Positions 29,610 to 38,367 of a stretch of 64,000 bases of DNA are shown one piece after another (within the stretch, counting starts at the first letter, position 1; each line of letters begins with the position of its first letter). The DNA is from Thermobifida fusca NBRC 14071 = JCM 3263 (GTDB lineage Bacteria; Actinomycetota; Actinomycetes; Streptosporangiales; Streptosporangiaceae): the NCBI RefSeq assembly GCF_001592045.1, contig NZ_BCWB01000037.1, positions 62,001 to 126,000 of the forward strand, given 5' to 3'. The translations under genes and the position numbers were made by a program. Below the pieces are notes generated by a model. That model was not told the DNA's origin. It saw only the letters and a program-made list of their open reading frames with translations, and made no database searches.

Positions 29610-30422
29610 CTAGATCACCGTGGTGAAGTTCGCGGTCCAGCCCTGCATGACGGCGGTGATGTCGGTCCACAGGCCCGTGACGAGCAGCAGGCCCACCACG
29701 ACCAGCATCGCGCCGCCCACGCTGGTGACGAGACGGTAGTGGCGTTTGACCCAGTCGAAAGCTCCCAGCGCTCTACGGTAGACCAGGGCCGCGGCCACGA
29801 ACGGCAGGCCCAGGCCGAGGCAGTAGCTCAGCGACAGCAGCGCTCCCCGGCCCACGCTCCCTTCGATGAAGACGAGGGACTGTACCGCGGCCAGGGTGGG
29901 GCCGATGCACGGGGTCCAGCCCAGGCCGAACAGGATGCCCAGCAGCGGGGCCCCGGCCAGACCGGCCCCGGGAAGCCGGTGGACGCGGAACTCGCGGTTG
30001 AACCCGGGGATGAGGCCCATGAACGCCAGCCCTAGAACGATGGTCAGCGCCCCGAGCACGCGGGTGATGACCGCGGAGTAGTCGAGGAGCAGCCCGCCGA
30101 TCCCGCCGACGAACACGCCGACGGCCACGAAAACCGCGGTGAAGCCGGCGATGAAAAGCAGGCTGCCGGCGAGCATGGTCCACCGGCGAGAGGCCATGAG
30201 GTCGTCCACTGTGGCGACTCTGCGCTGGCCGTCGGCTGTGGTGGTGTGCACTTCTCCTCGCCGGTGCGCCGCGATGTCGGCCCCGGTCAGCCCGGTCACG
30301 TACGAGAGGTATCCGGGAACGAGCGGCAGCACGCACGGGGAAAGGAAGGAGACCAGTCCGGCGGCTGCGGCCAGCGGAATGGCGAGGAAGAGGGATCCGG
30401 AGAGGACAGTCTCAGCAATCAC
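29610..30422 (-). CDS. ccdA: Thiol-disulfide transporter CcdA
   Basis: A 270-residue membrane protein of the CcdA/DsbD-transmembrane family. The two reactive cysteines are in LVSFLSPCVLPLVPGYLSYV and GLGWTPCIGPTLAAVQ, the paired P-C-x-P-type motifs. It shuttles reducing equivalents from cytoplasmic thioredoxin to the extracytoplasmic thioredoxin-like ResA, keeping apocytochrome cysteines reduced. It overlaps the resA-like gene by four bases. Confidence 0.95.
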   Translation of the reverse strand: MIAETVLSGSLFLAIPLAAAAGLVSFLSPCVLPLVPGYLSYVTGLTGADIAAHRRGEVHTTTADGQRRVATVDDLMASRRWTMLAGSLLFIAGFTAVFVAVGVFVGGIGGLLLDYSAVITRVLGALTIVLGLAFMGLIPGFNREFRVHRLPGAGLAGAPLLGILFGLGWTPCIGPTLAAVQSLVFIEGSVGRGALLSLSYCLGLGLPFVAAALVYRRALGAFDWVKRHYRLVTSVGGAMLVVVGLLLVTGLWTDITAVMQGWTANFTTVI

Positions 30423-31036
30423 TGGACATCAGCGTCCTCGGCGGCGACGGTGCTGACCAGTTCCGTCAGCTCCTTGTAGTTGGTAGCGCCGATCACCCGG
30501 GCTGCGATCCTCCCTTGCCGGTCGATGACCAGGGTGCTGGGGATCGCCTGCGGGGGGACCGTGTCGCGGAAGGCTTGCGGGATTTCGCCTGACTGGTCGT
30601 AGAGGCTCGGGTAGGAGACGTCCTGGTTGCGTTCGAACGCCTGCGCAGCGGTGCGGTTGTCCTTGATGTTGACGCCGAGGAAGCTCACCCCTTGGTCGGC
30701 GTGCTCGGCGTTGACTTCGTTGAGGACGGGCGTCTCCGCGCGGCAGGGGGCGCACCAACTGGCCCAGAAGTTCATGACGACGACGTCCCCGGAGTAGTCG
30801 GCGAGGCTCACCGGATCCCCGTCGAGGGTTTCTCCTTCGACTGCGGGCGCTTGTTCGCGGTCTTCGGAGGGGAACAGCGTGCTGGAGCCGTCCCCGGAGA
30901 TGTAGCGGTCATCTTCGGTCGCCGCCCCGGTGTCGATTTCCTCGGCGCAACCGGCCAGGGCAGCCAGCACCGCCACGGCGGCAAGACCGCGGAGCGCGGC
31001 AGCGCGCACTCGGGGGCCTGGTCTGGTGAAGGGCAT
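30419..31036 (-). CDS. resA: Thioredoxin-like lipoprotein (ResA/TlpA family)
   Basis: A 205-residue precursor with a positively charged N-terminus, a hydrophobic segment and a lipobox LAGC (Cys30), so it is probably an exported lipoprotein. After a linker, residues 60-200 form a TlpA/ResA thioredoxin fold with the active site WCAPC (Cys95, Cys98) in VVVMNFWASWCAPCRAETP and the cis-proline segment QAIPSTLVID. It reduces the CxxCH cysteines of apocytochrome c before heme attachment. A GAGG lies upstream of the ATG. First gene of the cytochrome c maturation operon. Confidence 0.92.
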   Translation of the reverse strand: MPFTRPGPRVRAAALRGLAAVAVLAALAGCAEEIDTGAATEDDRYISGDGSSTLFPSEDREQAPAVEGETLDGDPVSLADYSGDVVVMNFWASWCAPCRAETPVLNEVNAEHADQGVSFLGVNIKDNRTAAQAFERNQDVSYPSLYDQSGEIPQAFRDTVPPQAIPSTLVIDRQGRIAARVIGATNYKELTELVSTVAAEDADVQ

Positions 31037-31144
31037 CGCGGAAGAACCTCGTCAGCGGGATGCGGCAGACAATGCATCAACAACGACGAAGTGTAGTAGA
31101 CGCCCTGGTGACCGCTGCGCGGGCCCGTGGCTAGCCGCTCGGAC

Positions 31145-31185
31145 ACTATGTGGGGGCGGCGCAGACTGCGCCGCCCCCACATAGT
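31145..31185. terminator. Near-perfect 41-bp palindrome terminator
   Basis: Two 20-base arms (31145-31164 and 31166-31185) are exact reverse complements around a single central A. It follows the stop of the minus-strand HTH gene by eight bases and precedes resA on the same strand, so it probably separates the two transcripts. The practical loop will be a few bases larger. Confidence 0.75.
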
Positions 31186-31192
31186 TCGCGTC

Positions 31193-31396
31193 TCAGCCCG
31201 CGTGGACGAACGCCTCGCGGAGGTAGTTGTCCACGTCACGCTTGGGCACCCGGTAGGAACGCCCCACCCGGATAGCCGGCAGCGTTCCGGAGTGCACCAT
31301 GCGGTAGACCGTCATTTTGGAGACGCGCATGATCGCGGCCACCTCGGCCACCGTCAAGAACCGTACTTCGCCCAGTGATCCCTTGCTCCCGCTCAT
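31193..31396 (-). CDS. Excisionase-type helix-turn-helix protein
   Basis: A 67-residue single-domain DNA-binding protein: FLTVAEVAAIMRVSKMTVYR (helix-turn-helix) then MVHSGTLPAIRVGRSYRVPKRDVDNYL (wing), the HTH_17/excisionase pattern related to BldC and MerR. There is no recombinase, integrase or phage gene near, so it is more likely a conserved actinobacterial housekeeping regulator than an excisionase. In Mycobacterium an equivalent small gene sits beside proC and the bS22 gene; both of those also occur in this window. ATG 31396 is preceded by AAAGAGAG. Confidence 0.85.
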   Translation of the reverse strand: MSGSKGSLGEVRFLTVAEVAAIMRVSKMTVYRMVHSGTLPAIRVGRSYRVPKRDVDNYLREAFVHAG

Positions 31397-31695
31397 GTCC
31401 CGACGCTCTCTTTCCCGGACGTGCACCCGCGTTGTCACCTGAACGCGACCGTCCTCCCGTTTTCGTCCGGTCGCGCTCACGTGTCACCCAGCAACTTTCG
31501 ATCCGTCCGTTCTCAGAGTAAATCTCGGGTCACGTCATTAGAAGGGTGTTTTTCGCTCTCGGTCACTATCGCTGCCCCAGGCCGGAGGGCGAGGTTTGGC
31601 CTGTGGGTACACCATGAGACGCACCGCGAAAACTCATGGGATGATCTGCTCTTTTCCCGGTCTTTTTTGCGGTGGGAAAGCGTGGGGAACGATTT
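31397..31695. other. Intergenic region between the phosphatase-like gene and the HTH gene
   Basis: About 300 bases. It should hold the HTH gene promoter and the 3' end of the phosphatase-like gene. I see no convincing coding frame and no strong terminator. Confidence 0.4.
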
Positions 31696-32493
31696 TCAGG
31701 CCAGCCCGGCGCGGTAAATAACGTAGTCCGAAAGCGGGCGGTACTCGTCGGGAACATAACCGTCGTCGAGCGGCACCGTGACATGAAGTTTTCCTTCATG
31801 TTCGCCCAGGAAGAGCGCAGGATCGTTGCTGTCGGCGAACCCGATCGTCGGCACTCCAGCCTCACCTGCCGCGCCAGCAAAACCGTGATCGGCGATGACC
31901 AACTGCGGCCATGGCCCACCCGTTTCAGACAGTTGGGCCAGTACCGCCCGCATCGCAAAAGGGTGGTGACTGTGCTGGGGTTCTGTGCCGTCCGTCACCA
32001 TACCCACGTCGTCGCGCCAGACCAGGGTGCGGCGGGTCGGCGGGGGTCCACCAGGAGCGTCATACGAGTAGCCGGCCGCGGCCGTGACCACCGTGCACCC
32101 GTGGTCGACGAGCACATCTTTCCACGCCCGGTAGAGCTCGGCCAGATTGTTGGGGTGCCCGGTGGCCACCATGATGCGTTCGCGGTCGCGTGCGGCTTGC
32201 GCGAGCCGCTCCGCGACCACCTCGAGGGCGTCGACCGTGCGGTCCGGGTCGATGGTGTCGATTCCCTGCACGTAGTCTTCGTCCGCGACCACGCCGCAGC
32301 GCTGCGCCATGAGCGCCAGCACGTCCGAGAACGTCCACTTCCGCTGGAAGGTCAGGCCGAACTGGTGGTAGGGGTCTCCTTCGACAAGCCGCCGGTAGTG
32401 CTTGAGGTTGTTCTGCCGCGGAGTGGCGACCTGACCGGCGATACCGGTCGTCACCAAATAGTCGATGAGTTCCGCACGGGAGGGCGGCTTCAA
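31696..32493 (-). CDS. Conserved actinobacterial phosphatase-like protein
   Basis: A 265-residue cytoplasmic protein found widely in actinobacteria, where it is usually labelled a phosphatase; I recognise the family by its overall sequence rather than by a textbook catalytic motif. It begins PSRAELIDYLVTTGIAGQVATPRQNNL and includes FQRKWTFSDVLALMAQRCGV, IMVATGHPNNL, HSHHPFAMRAVLAQL and VIADHGFAGAAGEAGVPTIGFADSNDPAL. The conserved His and Asp residues could bind metal. It lies upstream of the HTH gene on the same strand and downstream of the deacetylase and proC genes. Substrate unknown. Confidence 0.65.
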   Translation of the reverse strand: MKPPSRAELIDYLVTTGIAGQVATPRQNNLKHYRRLVEGDPYHQFGLTFQRKWTFSDVLALMAQRCGVVADEDYVQGIDTIDPDRTVDALEVVAERLAQAARDRERIMVATGHPNNLAELYRAWKDVLVDHGCTVVTAAAGYSYDAPGGPPPTRRTLVWRDDVGMVTDGTEPQHSHHPFAMRAVLAQLSETGGPWPQLVIADHGFAGAAGEAGVPTIGFADSNDPALFLGEHEGKLHVTVPLDDGYVPDEYRPLSDYVIYRAGLA

Positions 32494-32651
32494 GACAGAC
32501 CCCCTTTATTTCTTTTTCCGGTCAAGCCAGCACTGATCGGCCTTTGTCGGACCATTGTCGATGATTCCGCCGCCCGTTGCACCGTTTTCCGGTGCGGCTG
32601 GAACGCCTCCCCTGCGCTGGCCGGCCCGCCTCGGGGTGCAGGCGGGCCGCC

Positions 32652-33830
32652 TCACATCATCGGGTCGATGCCGTGGCACGGGAACACCGCGGCCCGGGTC
32701 GCCCGGATCGCGCGGTCCACCGCGTCCGCCGGGTCGAAGCCCGCTTCGAACGGGACGTAGTCGGCTTTCCGCCCGTCCGTCATGTGCAGGGGCGGGACCT
32801 CGCCGGTGCGTTCCTTGACGAACTCGTGCCACTCATCAGGGGTGCGGGTCTCCGGGTCGATCGGGGTGCCCGCGGCTTCGGCCAGCAGGTGGGTCCACGC
32901 ACGCGGCACCACCTGCACCAGCTCGTATCCGCCGCCGCCGAGCAGCACCCAGCGCCCTGCGGCGGTCTCCTTGGCCAGCTCGTGGAGGGCCTCGTAGGTC
33001 CGGCGCTGCCCGTCGATACTGAGCGTCAGGTTGGCCAGTGGGTCGAGGGTGTGGGTGTCGCAGCCCTGCTGGGTGACGAGCACCTCCGGCTGGAACTCGC
33101 GCAGCAGCGGCGGGACGATGGCGTGGAACGCGCGGAGCCACATGGCGTCGTTCGTCCCCGCGGGCAGGGCCACGTTGACCGCATAGCCTTCCGCGTCCGG
33201 GCCGCCGATCTCCTCGGGGTACCCGGTGCCGGGGAAGAGGGTCAGGGGGGACTCGTGCAGGCTGATGGTGAGCACCCGGGGGTCGTTGTAGAACATCTCC
33301 TGCACCCCGTCACCGTGGTGGACGTCCACGTCCACGTAGGCGACCCGTTTGGCGCCCTGCTCCAGCAGCCAGGCGATGGCGACCGCGGCGTCGTTATAGA
33401 CGCAGAATCCCCAGGCCTTGTTGGGCATGGCGTGGTGCAGGCCGCCCGCGATGTTCGCGCCGTGCTCCGCCTCCCCCTGCCACACGGCGCGCGCCGCCGC
33501 CACGGACGCGCCTGCAACCAGGGCGGACGCTTCGTGCATGTCGGGGAAGACCGGGTTGTCGCTGGTGCCCAGCGCGTACTTCATGTTGGGTTCCAGGGTT
33601 TTCCCTGCCTGCTTGACGGCAGCGATGTAGTCGCGGCTGTGGACAAGCTCCAGCAGGGCGTCGTCAGCAGGCTCGACCGGTGCGAAGGAGACACCGGGCG
33701 CATCGAACACGCCGAGGCGGCGGCAGAGCTCCATGGTCAGCTCGACCCGGACGGGCGCAAGTGGATGCTGCGGGCCGAAGTTGTAGCTGGTCAGCCCGTC
33801 ATTCCATGCGATGCGCAGTGAACAAGCCAT
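32652..33830 (-). CDS. acuC: AcuC-like acetoin utilisation / class II histone-deacetylase-fold protein
   Basis: A 392-residue zinc-dependent deacetylase. The metal site is in VAYVDVDVHHGDGVQEMFY, with the catalytic His pair in AGGLHHAMPNKAWGFCVYNDAAVA and the transition-state residues in LLGGGGYELVQVVPRAW. ATG 33830 is chosen for the strong GGGAGG upstream; a longer frame extends only into noncoding sequence. In Bacillus, AcuC deacetylates acetyl-CoA synthetase; here the target is not known. It is next to proC and the phosphatase-like gene on the same strand. Confidence 0.9.
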   Translation of the reverse strand: MACSLRIAWNDGLTSYNFGPQHPLAPVRVELTMELCRRLGVFDAPGVSFAPVEPADDALLELVHSRDYIAAVKQAGKTLEPNMKYALGTSDNPVFPDMHEASALVAGASVAAARAVWQGEAEHGANIAGGLHHAMPNKAWGFCVYNDAAVAIAWLLEQGAKRVAYVDVDVHHGDGVQEMFYNDPRVLTISLHESPLTLFPGTGYPEEIGGPDAEGYAVNVALPAGTNDAMWLRAFHAIVPPLLREFQPEVLVTQQGCDTHTLDPLANLTLSIDGQRRTYEALHELAKETAAGRWVLLGGGGYELVQVVPRAWTHLLAEAAGTPIDPETRTPDEWHEFVKERTGEVPPLHMTDGRKADYVPFEAGFDPADAVDRAIRATRAAVFPCHGIDPMM

Positions 33831-33922
33831 GCGCCCTCCCCCTCGGTGACAGTGTTCTTCACCACAGTAGTTGACCGGGCCTGCGTGGCAGCGCAGGGGA
33901 CCCCGCAATCCGCCTGCTGGCC

Positions 33923-34717
33923 TCAGCCTTCAGCGAGTTCCGCGCTCCGCCGGCACGCGGCTTCCACCGCGTCAGCGAACGCGCTGCGCAGGCCGTGGCG
34001 TTCGAGTTCCCGCAGGGCAGCGGCGGTCGTTCCCCCGGGCGAGGTCACTGCTTCCCGCAACAGGGTCGGATGGTCCCCGGAGTCGCGCAGCATTGCCGCG
34101 GAGCCCACCGCGGTCTGGGTGACGAGCCGCTCGGCGGTCGGCCGCGGCAGCCCCAGGAGCACTCCGGCTTCGATCATCGCTTCCGCGACGAGGTAGAAGT
34201 AGGCAGGGCCGCTTCCGGAGAGGGCGGTGACCGCGTCCAGGTGCTTCTCCGGTACGCGCACGACCTCGCCCACCGATCGGAGCAGGGTCTCCGCGCGGTC
34301 GAGGTGCTCCTCAAGGGTGTGGGTTCCGGCTGCGATGGCGGTCATCCCCTGGCCGACCAGGGCAGGGGTGTTGGGCATGGCTCGGACCACGGCGGTCTCC
34401 GCGGGAAGGTGCTTTTCCAGCACGGCTGTGGTGATTCCGGCGGCTACGGAGATCACCAGGCGCCCGGGGGGCAGTGCCGGGGCAATCTCGTTCAACGCCG
34501 CGACCATGTCCTGCGGTTTGACTGCGAGCAGCAGCGTGTCTGCGCGGGCGGCGGCTTCGGCCGGGGAGGCGGCGGCGACCCCGTAGCGCTGGCAGAGTTC
34601 TGCGGCGCGGTCTTCGCGCGCTTCGCTGATGAGCACCTCCGCGGCGTCCCGCCCGGTGTGGAGGATTCCGGCGAGCAGGGCTTCACCCATCCGCCCTGCC
34701 CCAATGATCGCGATCAT
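33923..34717 (-). CDS. proC: Pyrroline-5-carboxylate reductase
   Basis: A 264-residue NAD(P)H-dependent enzyme of proline synthesis. It opens MIAIIGAGRMGEALLAGIL (Rossmann glycines at residues 6-11), continues with ADTLLLAVKPQDM and LVISVAAGITTAVLEKHLP and RAMPNTPALVGQGMTAIAAG, and has the P5CR C-terminal signature VTALSGSGPAYFYLVAEAMIEAGVLLGLPR and VTSPGGTTAAALRELE. It reduces pyrroline-5-carboxylate to proline. Length and motifs are normal. Confidence 0.97.
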   Translation of the reverse strand: MIAIIGAGRMGEALLAGILHTGRDAAEVLISEAREDRAAELCQRYGVAAASPAEAAARADTLLLAVKPQDMVAALNEIAPALPPGRLVISVAAGITTAVLEKHLPAETAVVRAMPNTPALVGQGMTAIAAGTHTLEEHLDRAETLLRSVGEVVRVPEKHLDAVTALSGSGPAYFYLVAEAMIEAGVLLGLPRPTAERLVTQTAVGSAAMLRDSGDHPTLLREAVTSPGGTTAAALRELERHGLRSAFADAVEAACRRSAELAEG

Positions 34718-34970
34718 GGAGTCACACCCTTCTCACGTTGCCCAGTAGTGGGCGGTGGACCGGTCAGGGCGGGGGTTGTCGGCATCCGTCCCGTGCCGTG
34801 GCTGTCCCGGCCCCACCGCTCACCGCGGTGGCGGCCCGGTGTCGGCGCGCCCCGCCGGTCGTCCAGTGCGAGGATATTGCGGGCGGAGCGGCGGCACGGT
34901 TACAAATCCGCGGCAGCCCCGTGCCGAAGGCCGCATGCGGGAGAGGGGCGCGATCTGGTACCGGTGCCGG

Positions 34971-35900
34971 TCAATCGGTGCTGACGGTGCCGTCGCTGTG
35001 GACCGAGAACACACGCAGGGCGGGAGCAGGCACCGAGCGCACCACGATCTGTTCGCGTTCCGGCTGTTCGCTGCGGGGCTCTGGCGGCACGCTCCGCGCG
35101 AAGTGGAGGCGGGTGAACGCGAGGGCTTCGGCGAGTTCGGTGAGCCGGGTCTCCCGGTCGGACTTGCGGGTGTTGACTTCCAGGACGATCTGGCCGCGGT
35201 AGTCGTTGTTGGCGAGGTGTTCCAGGAGTTCCGCGCACGGCTGGTTGCCGCGGCCGGGGATCAGGTGCTCGTCGAAGTTCTGTCCGCCGACGCCGTCAGC
35301 GAGGTGCACGTGGGAGAGGCGGTCGCCGAGCTGCCGCGCCATGTCCATGGCGTCCGACTGCGACATGGCGGTGTGGGAGAGGTCCAGGGTGACGTTAGGG
35401 TAGTCGCGGTCCAAGGGGTTCCAGCTCGGCGCGTAGGGGACGACTTCTTTGCCCCGCATGCGCACCTGGTACATGTTTTCGACCGCGAAGATCACGTCGG
35501 TCTCGTCCCGCATCTTCAGGATGCCGGACTCGAATTCCCGGGCGTATTCGCGCTGCCATTTGAACGCCGGATGCACCACAACGGTCGTTGCGCCCAGCGC
35601 TTCCGCCATCTCTTTCGATTTGATGAGTTTGATCCAGGGGTCCCGCCCCCACACCCGCTGGGTGAAGATCAGGCACGGGGCGTGAATCGCGGTGATGGGA
35701 ATCTGGTGGTACTCCGACAGCCGACGGAGCATGTCGATGTCCTGGCTGACCGGGTCTGCGGTGACCATGACTTCGATGCCGTCATAGCCGAGTTCAGCGG
35801 CGATTTCGAAGGCCGCTGGAGTTTTCTCCGGGTACACCGACGCCGTCGAAAGGACGACGGGGGCGTCTGGAACCTGGATAGCGTTCACTTGAACCACCAT
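34971..35900 (-). CDS. Xylose-isomerase-like TIM-barrel protein
   Basis: A 309-residue protein of the sugar-phosphate isomerase/epimerase (AP-endonuclease 2) superfamily. Residues typical of the metal-binding barrel are in [59 protein letters not shown] and [10 protein letters not shown]. The Glu, Asp, His and His ligands are present. The Mycobacterium homologue also lies in the proC neighbourhood. Substrate unknown. Confidence 0.85.
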   Translation of the reverse strand: MVVQVNAIQVPDAPVVLSTASVYPEKTPAAFEIAAELGYDGIEVMVTADPVSQDIDMLRRLSEYHQIPITAIHAPCLIFTQRVWGRDPWIKLIKSKEMAEALGATTVVVHPAFKWQREYAREFESGILKMRDETDVIFAVENMYQVRMRGKEVVPYAPSWNPLDRDYPNVTLDLSHTAMSQSDAMDMARQLGDRLSHVHLADGVGGQNFDEHLIPGRGNQPCAELLEHLANNDYRGQIVLEVNTRKSDRETRLTELAEALAFTRLHFARSVPPEPRSEQPEREQIVVRSVPAPALRVFSVHSDGTVSTD

Positions 35901-36679
35901 ACGTGCTGTCGTCGTGAAATTCCCTGCCGCACCAGTGGCCCGTGGGGCGGCGCGCTGCGCTGCCAGGCCGCTGCGGACATCCCCGCGTCGTCGTAAGGGT
36001 CATCCAGGGGAACAACGCGTGCCGCGAAGCGATTCCCTTCCTTCCCCAGTGAAGCGGAGCACCGTCCCGCCGTTCCTGGGAGACGGGTCGGCGGAGCAGG
36101 CGGACCATGGGTGTGGGGCGGGGGTTCGTGTGCTGGTTGTGGGATGCGGCACTGGGATGCTGCCGCAACGCTCCGCGGTGGGGGCGCGGGGGCTGGTCGG
36201 GGGAAAACCGCGCCGGTGACGTGCCGAAGCGGCGTGGGCGTGTGTGCGGACTCTGCCCTATGCCACGGTACACGCCCCAGCCTCGCACACCCGGAGCATA
36301 CTTCTCGCCCCCTGCCGGCAGGTGGGGACGGACCGGCGAGGCGGAAAGCCGCGGCTGTCCGCGGCACTGCTGTCCCCGGGCCGTGCCGGCGCGCCCTGTC
36401 CCGCCCGCGGTGGGGCAGGGCAGCCCAGGCACGCAAGCGTCCCGCGCTGCAGCCCGGGGCGGTCCCGGAGCGAGCTGCCGGGACCGCGGTGCGGAAACCT
36501 GGGGAGCGGGGGCCATGGACGTTGTCCTCCGATGCGGCGCCCGGTTGATTCGGGCGTACTTGTCTGACGGTGCACAGCGCCGTCTGGTTCGATTCCCGGC
36601 CGACTCTGCGGGGACCGGGTTCTCCCCAGGCCGGCCCGGTGTGTTCCAGCCGGTGCCAGACAGGCGATAGCGTGCGGGT
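35901..36679. other. 779-bp intergenic region upstream of radA
   Basis: This divergent region between the TIM-barrel gene and radA is GC-rich and contains several short dyads (for example around 36313-36332 and 36349-36367). Open frames occur in several phases but have the composition of random high-GC sequence, with many Cys, Trp, Arg and Pro residues and no recognisable motif. I see no RNA gene; a T-arm-like string near 36584 does not form a tRNA. Confidence 0.5.
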
Positions 36680-38044
36680 ATGGCACGGGCAGCGAAACGG
36701 ACGTTCCGGTGTACCGAGTGCGGGTGGACCGCTCCGAAGTGGGTGGGCCGGTGTGGAGGCTGCCAGGCGTGGGGCACGGTGGAGGAGGCTGCCGGCTCTG
36801 CGGCGAGCGGGGTGGCTCCGATCCGGGCGGGGACGCCCGCGCGGCCTATCGCTGAGATCGATGTGGAAGCGGCCCAGGCCACACCCACAGGACTGGCGGA
36901 ACTCGACCGGGTCCTCGGGGGCGGGATGGTTCCCGGCGGGGTGCTGCTGCTCGCCGGTGAGCCGGGAGTGGGCAAGTCCACCCTCCTGTTGGAGGTGGCG
37001 GCACGCTATGCCGCGCTGGGCCCGGTGCTGTATGTGACGGGCGAGGAGTCGGCGGGGCAGGTGCGGCTGCGCGCCGAACGGGTAGGCGCGCTGGCGCCCA
37101 AGCTCTACCTGGCTGCGGAGACAGAGCTTCCTGCGGTTGCCGGGCACGTGGACGAGGTGATGCCTCGCCTGCTCATCGTGGACTCGGTGCAGACCATGAG
37201 TGTCCCCGAGGCGCCGGGAACCCCGGGCGGGGTGACCCAGGTCCGCGAGGTGGCTGCGGGACTGATCCGGTTGGCGAAAGAACGCGACATCGCCACAGTC
37301 CTGGTGGGTCACGTCACCAAGGACGGTTCGATTGCGGGCCCGCGGGTGCTGGAGCACCTGGTGGACGTGGTGCTGCAGTTCGAGGGGGACCGGCATTCGC
37401 AGCTGCGTATCCTGCGCGCGGTCAAGAACCGCTACGGCCCCACCGATGAGATCGGCTGCTTCGAGCTCACCGACTCGGGGATCGTGGGGCTGCCAGATCC
37501 GAGCGGCCTGTTCCTCACCCGGCGTACCGAGCCGGTTCCCGGGACCTGTGTCACGGTCACCGTGGAAGGGCGGCGCCCGTTGATTGCCGAGGTGCAGGCG
37601 CTGGTGGCGCCCACGGCCCTGCCGCAGCCGCGCCGCGCCACCTCGGGGTTGGATGCCGCGCGGGTGGCGATGGTGCTGGCGGTGCTGGAGAAGCGGGTGA
37701 ACCTGCGCATGGGTGCGGCCGACGTCTACACCTCCACGGTGGGCGGGGTGCGTCTCGTGGAGCCGTCGGTGGACTTGGCGCTGGCGCTCGCATTGGCCGG
37801 GTCGCACACCGATATGGCGCTGCCGCCCGGCATGGTCGCTATCGGCGAGGTGGGGCTGGCCGGTGACGTGCGCGTGGTCAGCAGCCTGCCGCGACGGCTC
37901 CAGGAGGCGCGGCGGTTGGGGTTCACGACCGCGATCGTGCCGGCCGGGGCCGACGATGCGGTCCACGAGGAAGGGCTCACCGTCGTGGAGGTCACCGACC
38001 TGGGGCAGGCGCTGCGCACCGCGTTCCCTGAGCTGCGGCGCTGA
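36680..38044 (+). CDS. radA: DNA repair protein RadA (Sms)
   Basis: A 454-residue RecA-like recombination mediator. The order is a four-cysteine zinc ribbon (Cys11, 14, 25, 28 in CTECGWTAPKWVGRCGGC), Walker A GEPGVGKS (residues 93-100), Walker B region LLIVDSVQTM, the RadA-specific KNRYG motif (residues 249-253), and a C-terminal Lon-protease-like domain (VGGVRLVEPSVDLALALAL, AIGEVGLAGDVRVVSSLPRRL). It promotes branch migration during recombination. In many actinobacteria disA follows radA; here a secreted cellulase follows. Confidence 0.96.
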   Translation: MARAAKRTFRCTECGWTAPKWVGRCGGCQAWGTVEEAAGSAASGVAPIRAGTPARPIAEIDVEAAQATPTGLAELDRVLGGGMVPGGVLLLAGEPGVGKSTLLLEVAARYAALGPVLYVTGEESAGQVRLRAERVGALAPKLYLAAETELPAVAGHVDEVMPRLLIVDSVQTMSVPEAPGTPGGVTQVREVAAGLIRLAKERDIATVLVGHVTKDGSIAGPRVLEHLVDVVLQFEGDRHSQLRILRAVKNRYGPTDEIGCFELTDSGIVGLPDPSGLFLTRRTEPVPGTCVTVTVEGRRPLIAEVQALVAPTALPQPRRATSGLDAARVAMVLAVLEKRVNLRMGAADVYTSTVGGVRLVEPSVDLALALALAGSHTDMALPPGMVAIGEVGLAGDVRVVSSLPRRLQEARRLGFTTAIVPAGADDAVHEEGLTVVEVTDLGQALRTAFPELRR

Positions 38045-38161
38045 GCTGTCGGAAGGGGCGGTGGCAGGCCGTGCGCAGCGTGCGCGGTTCTCGCCCGGAC
38101 ACGTCGCAGGCGGGGATGTCTGTTCTCTTTCGGGTCGTCGCCGGGGGACATCCCAGGGGTT

Positions 38162-38176
38162 GTTACTTGCGGTAAC
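38162..38176. repeat. Short inverted repeat upstream of cel5B
   Basis: GTTAC at 38162-38166 and GTAAC at 38172-38176 with a 5-bp spacer, immediately upstream of the candidate -35 box. It could be an additional operator; alone it is weak. Confidence 0.3.
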
Positions 38177-38182
38177 GGTACA

Positions 38183-38210
38183 TTGACTTCTCTCCACCCC
38201 CTGCTTTATG
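38183..38210 (+). promoter_or_regulatory. Candidate sigma-70-type promoter of cel5B
   Basis: TTGACT (38183-38188) and TTTATG (38205-38210) with a 16-bp spacer lie 158 bases upstream of the cel5B start. This would give a leader of about 150 bases that includes the CelR-like box. Confidence 0.45.
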
Positions 38211-38295
38211 GTGATCCGCGCCACAAAAGTGGCGAACGGTGAATGAACTCTTCCTGAATCTTCTCCTGGCTCCACTGAAGTTTTCTCCTTCCATT

Positions 38296-38309
38296 CGGGA
38301 GCGCACCCT
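38296..38309. promoter_or_regulatory. CelR-like cellulase operator
   Basis: CGGGAGCGCACCCT matches 11 of 14 positions of the established T. fusca CelR operator TGGGAGCGCTCCCA, including the entire GGGAGCGC core and the CCC arm. CelR is a LacI-family repressor released by cellobiose. The box is 59 bases upstream of the chosen start codon and downstream of the candidate promoter, as expected for a roadblock-type operator. Confidence 0.7.
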
Positions 38310-38367
38310 GCGCTTTTCGTCCCCCCACGCCTCTGCGGAGGCGTGTTCCCCGAAAGGACTACCGGCA

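Noticed and set aside
31193-31396. Excisionase of an integrated element
   Set aside because: No integrase, attachment-site repeats or phage genes are nearby, and a similar small HTH gene is conserved beside proC in other actinobacteria.
36541-36620. tRNA-like T-arm string near 36584 (GGTTCGATTCCCGG)
   Set aside because: The T stem has mismatches, and no acceptor stem, D arm or anticodon arm can be folded around it.
35885-38275. A 796-codon open frame on the minus strand across the radA region
   Set aside because: It runs antisense to the clearly coding radA and through noncoding DNA, with no motif and with the composition of a GC-rich shadow frame.
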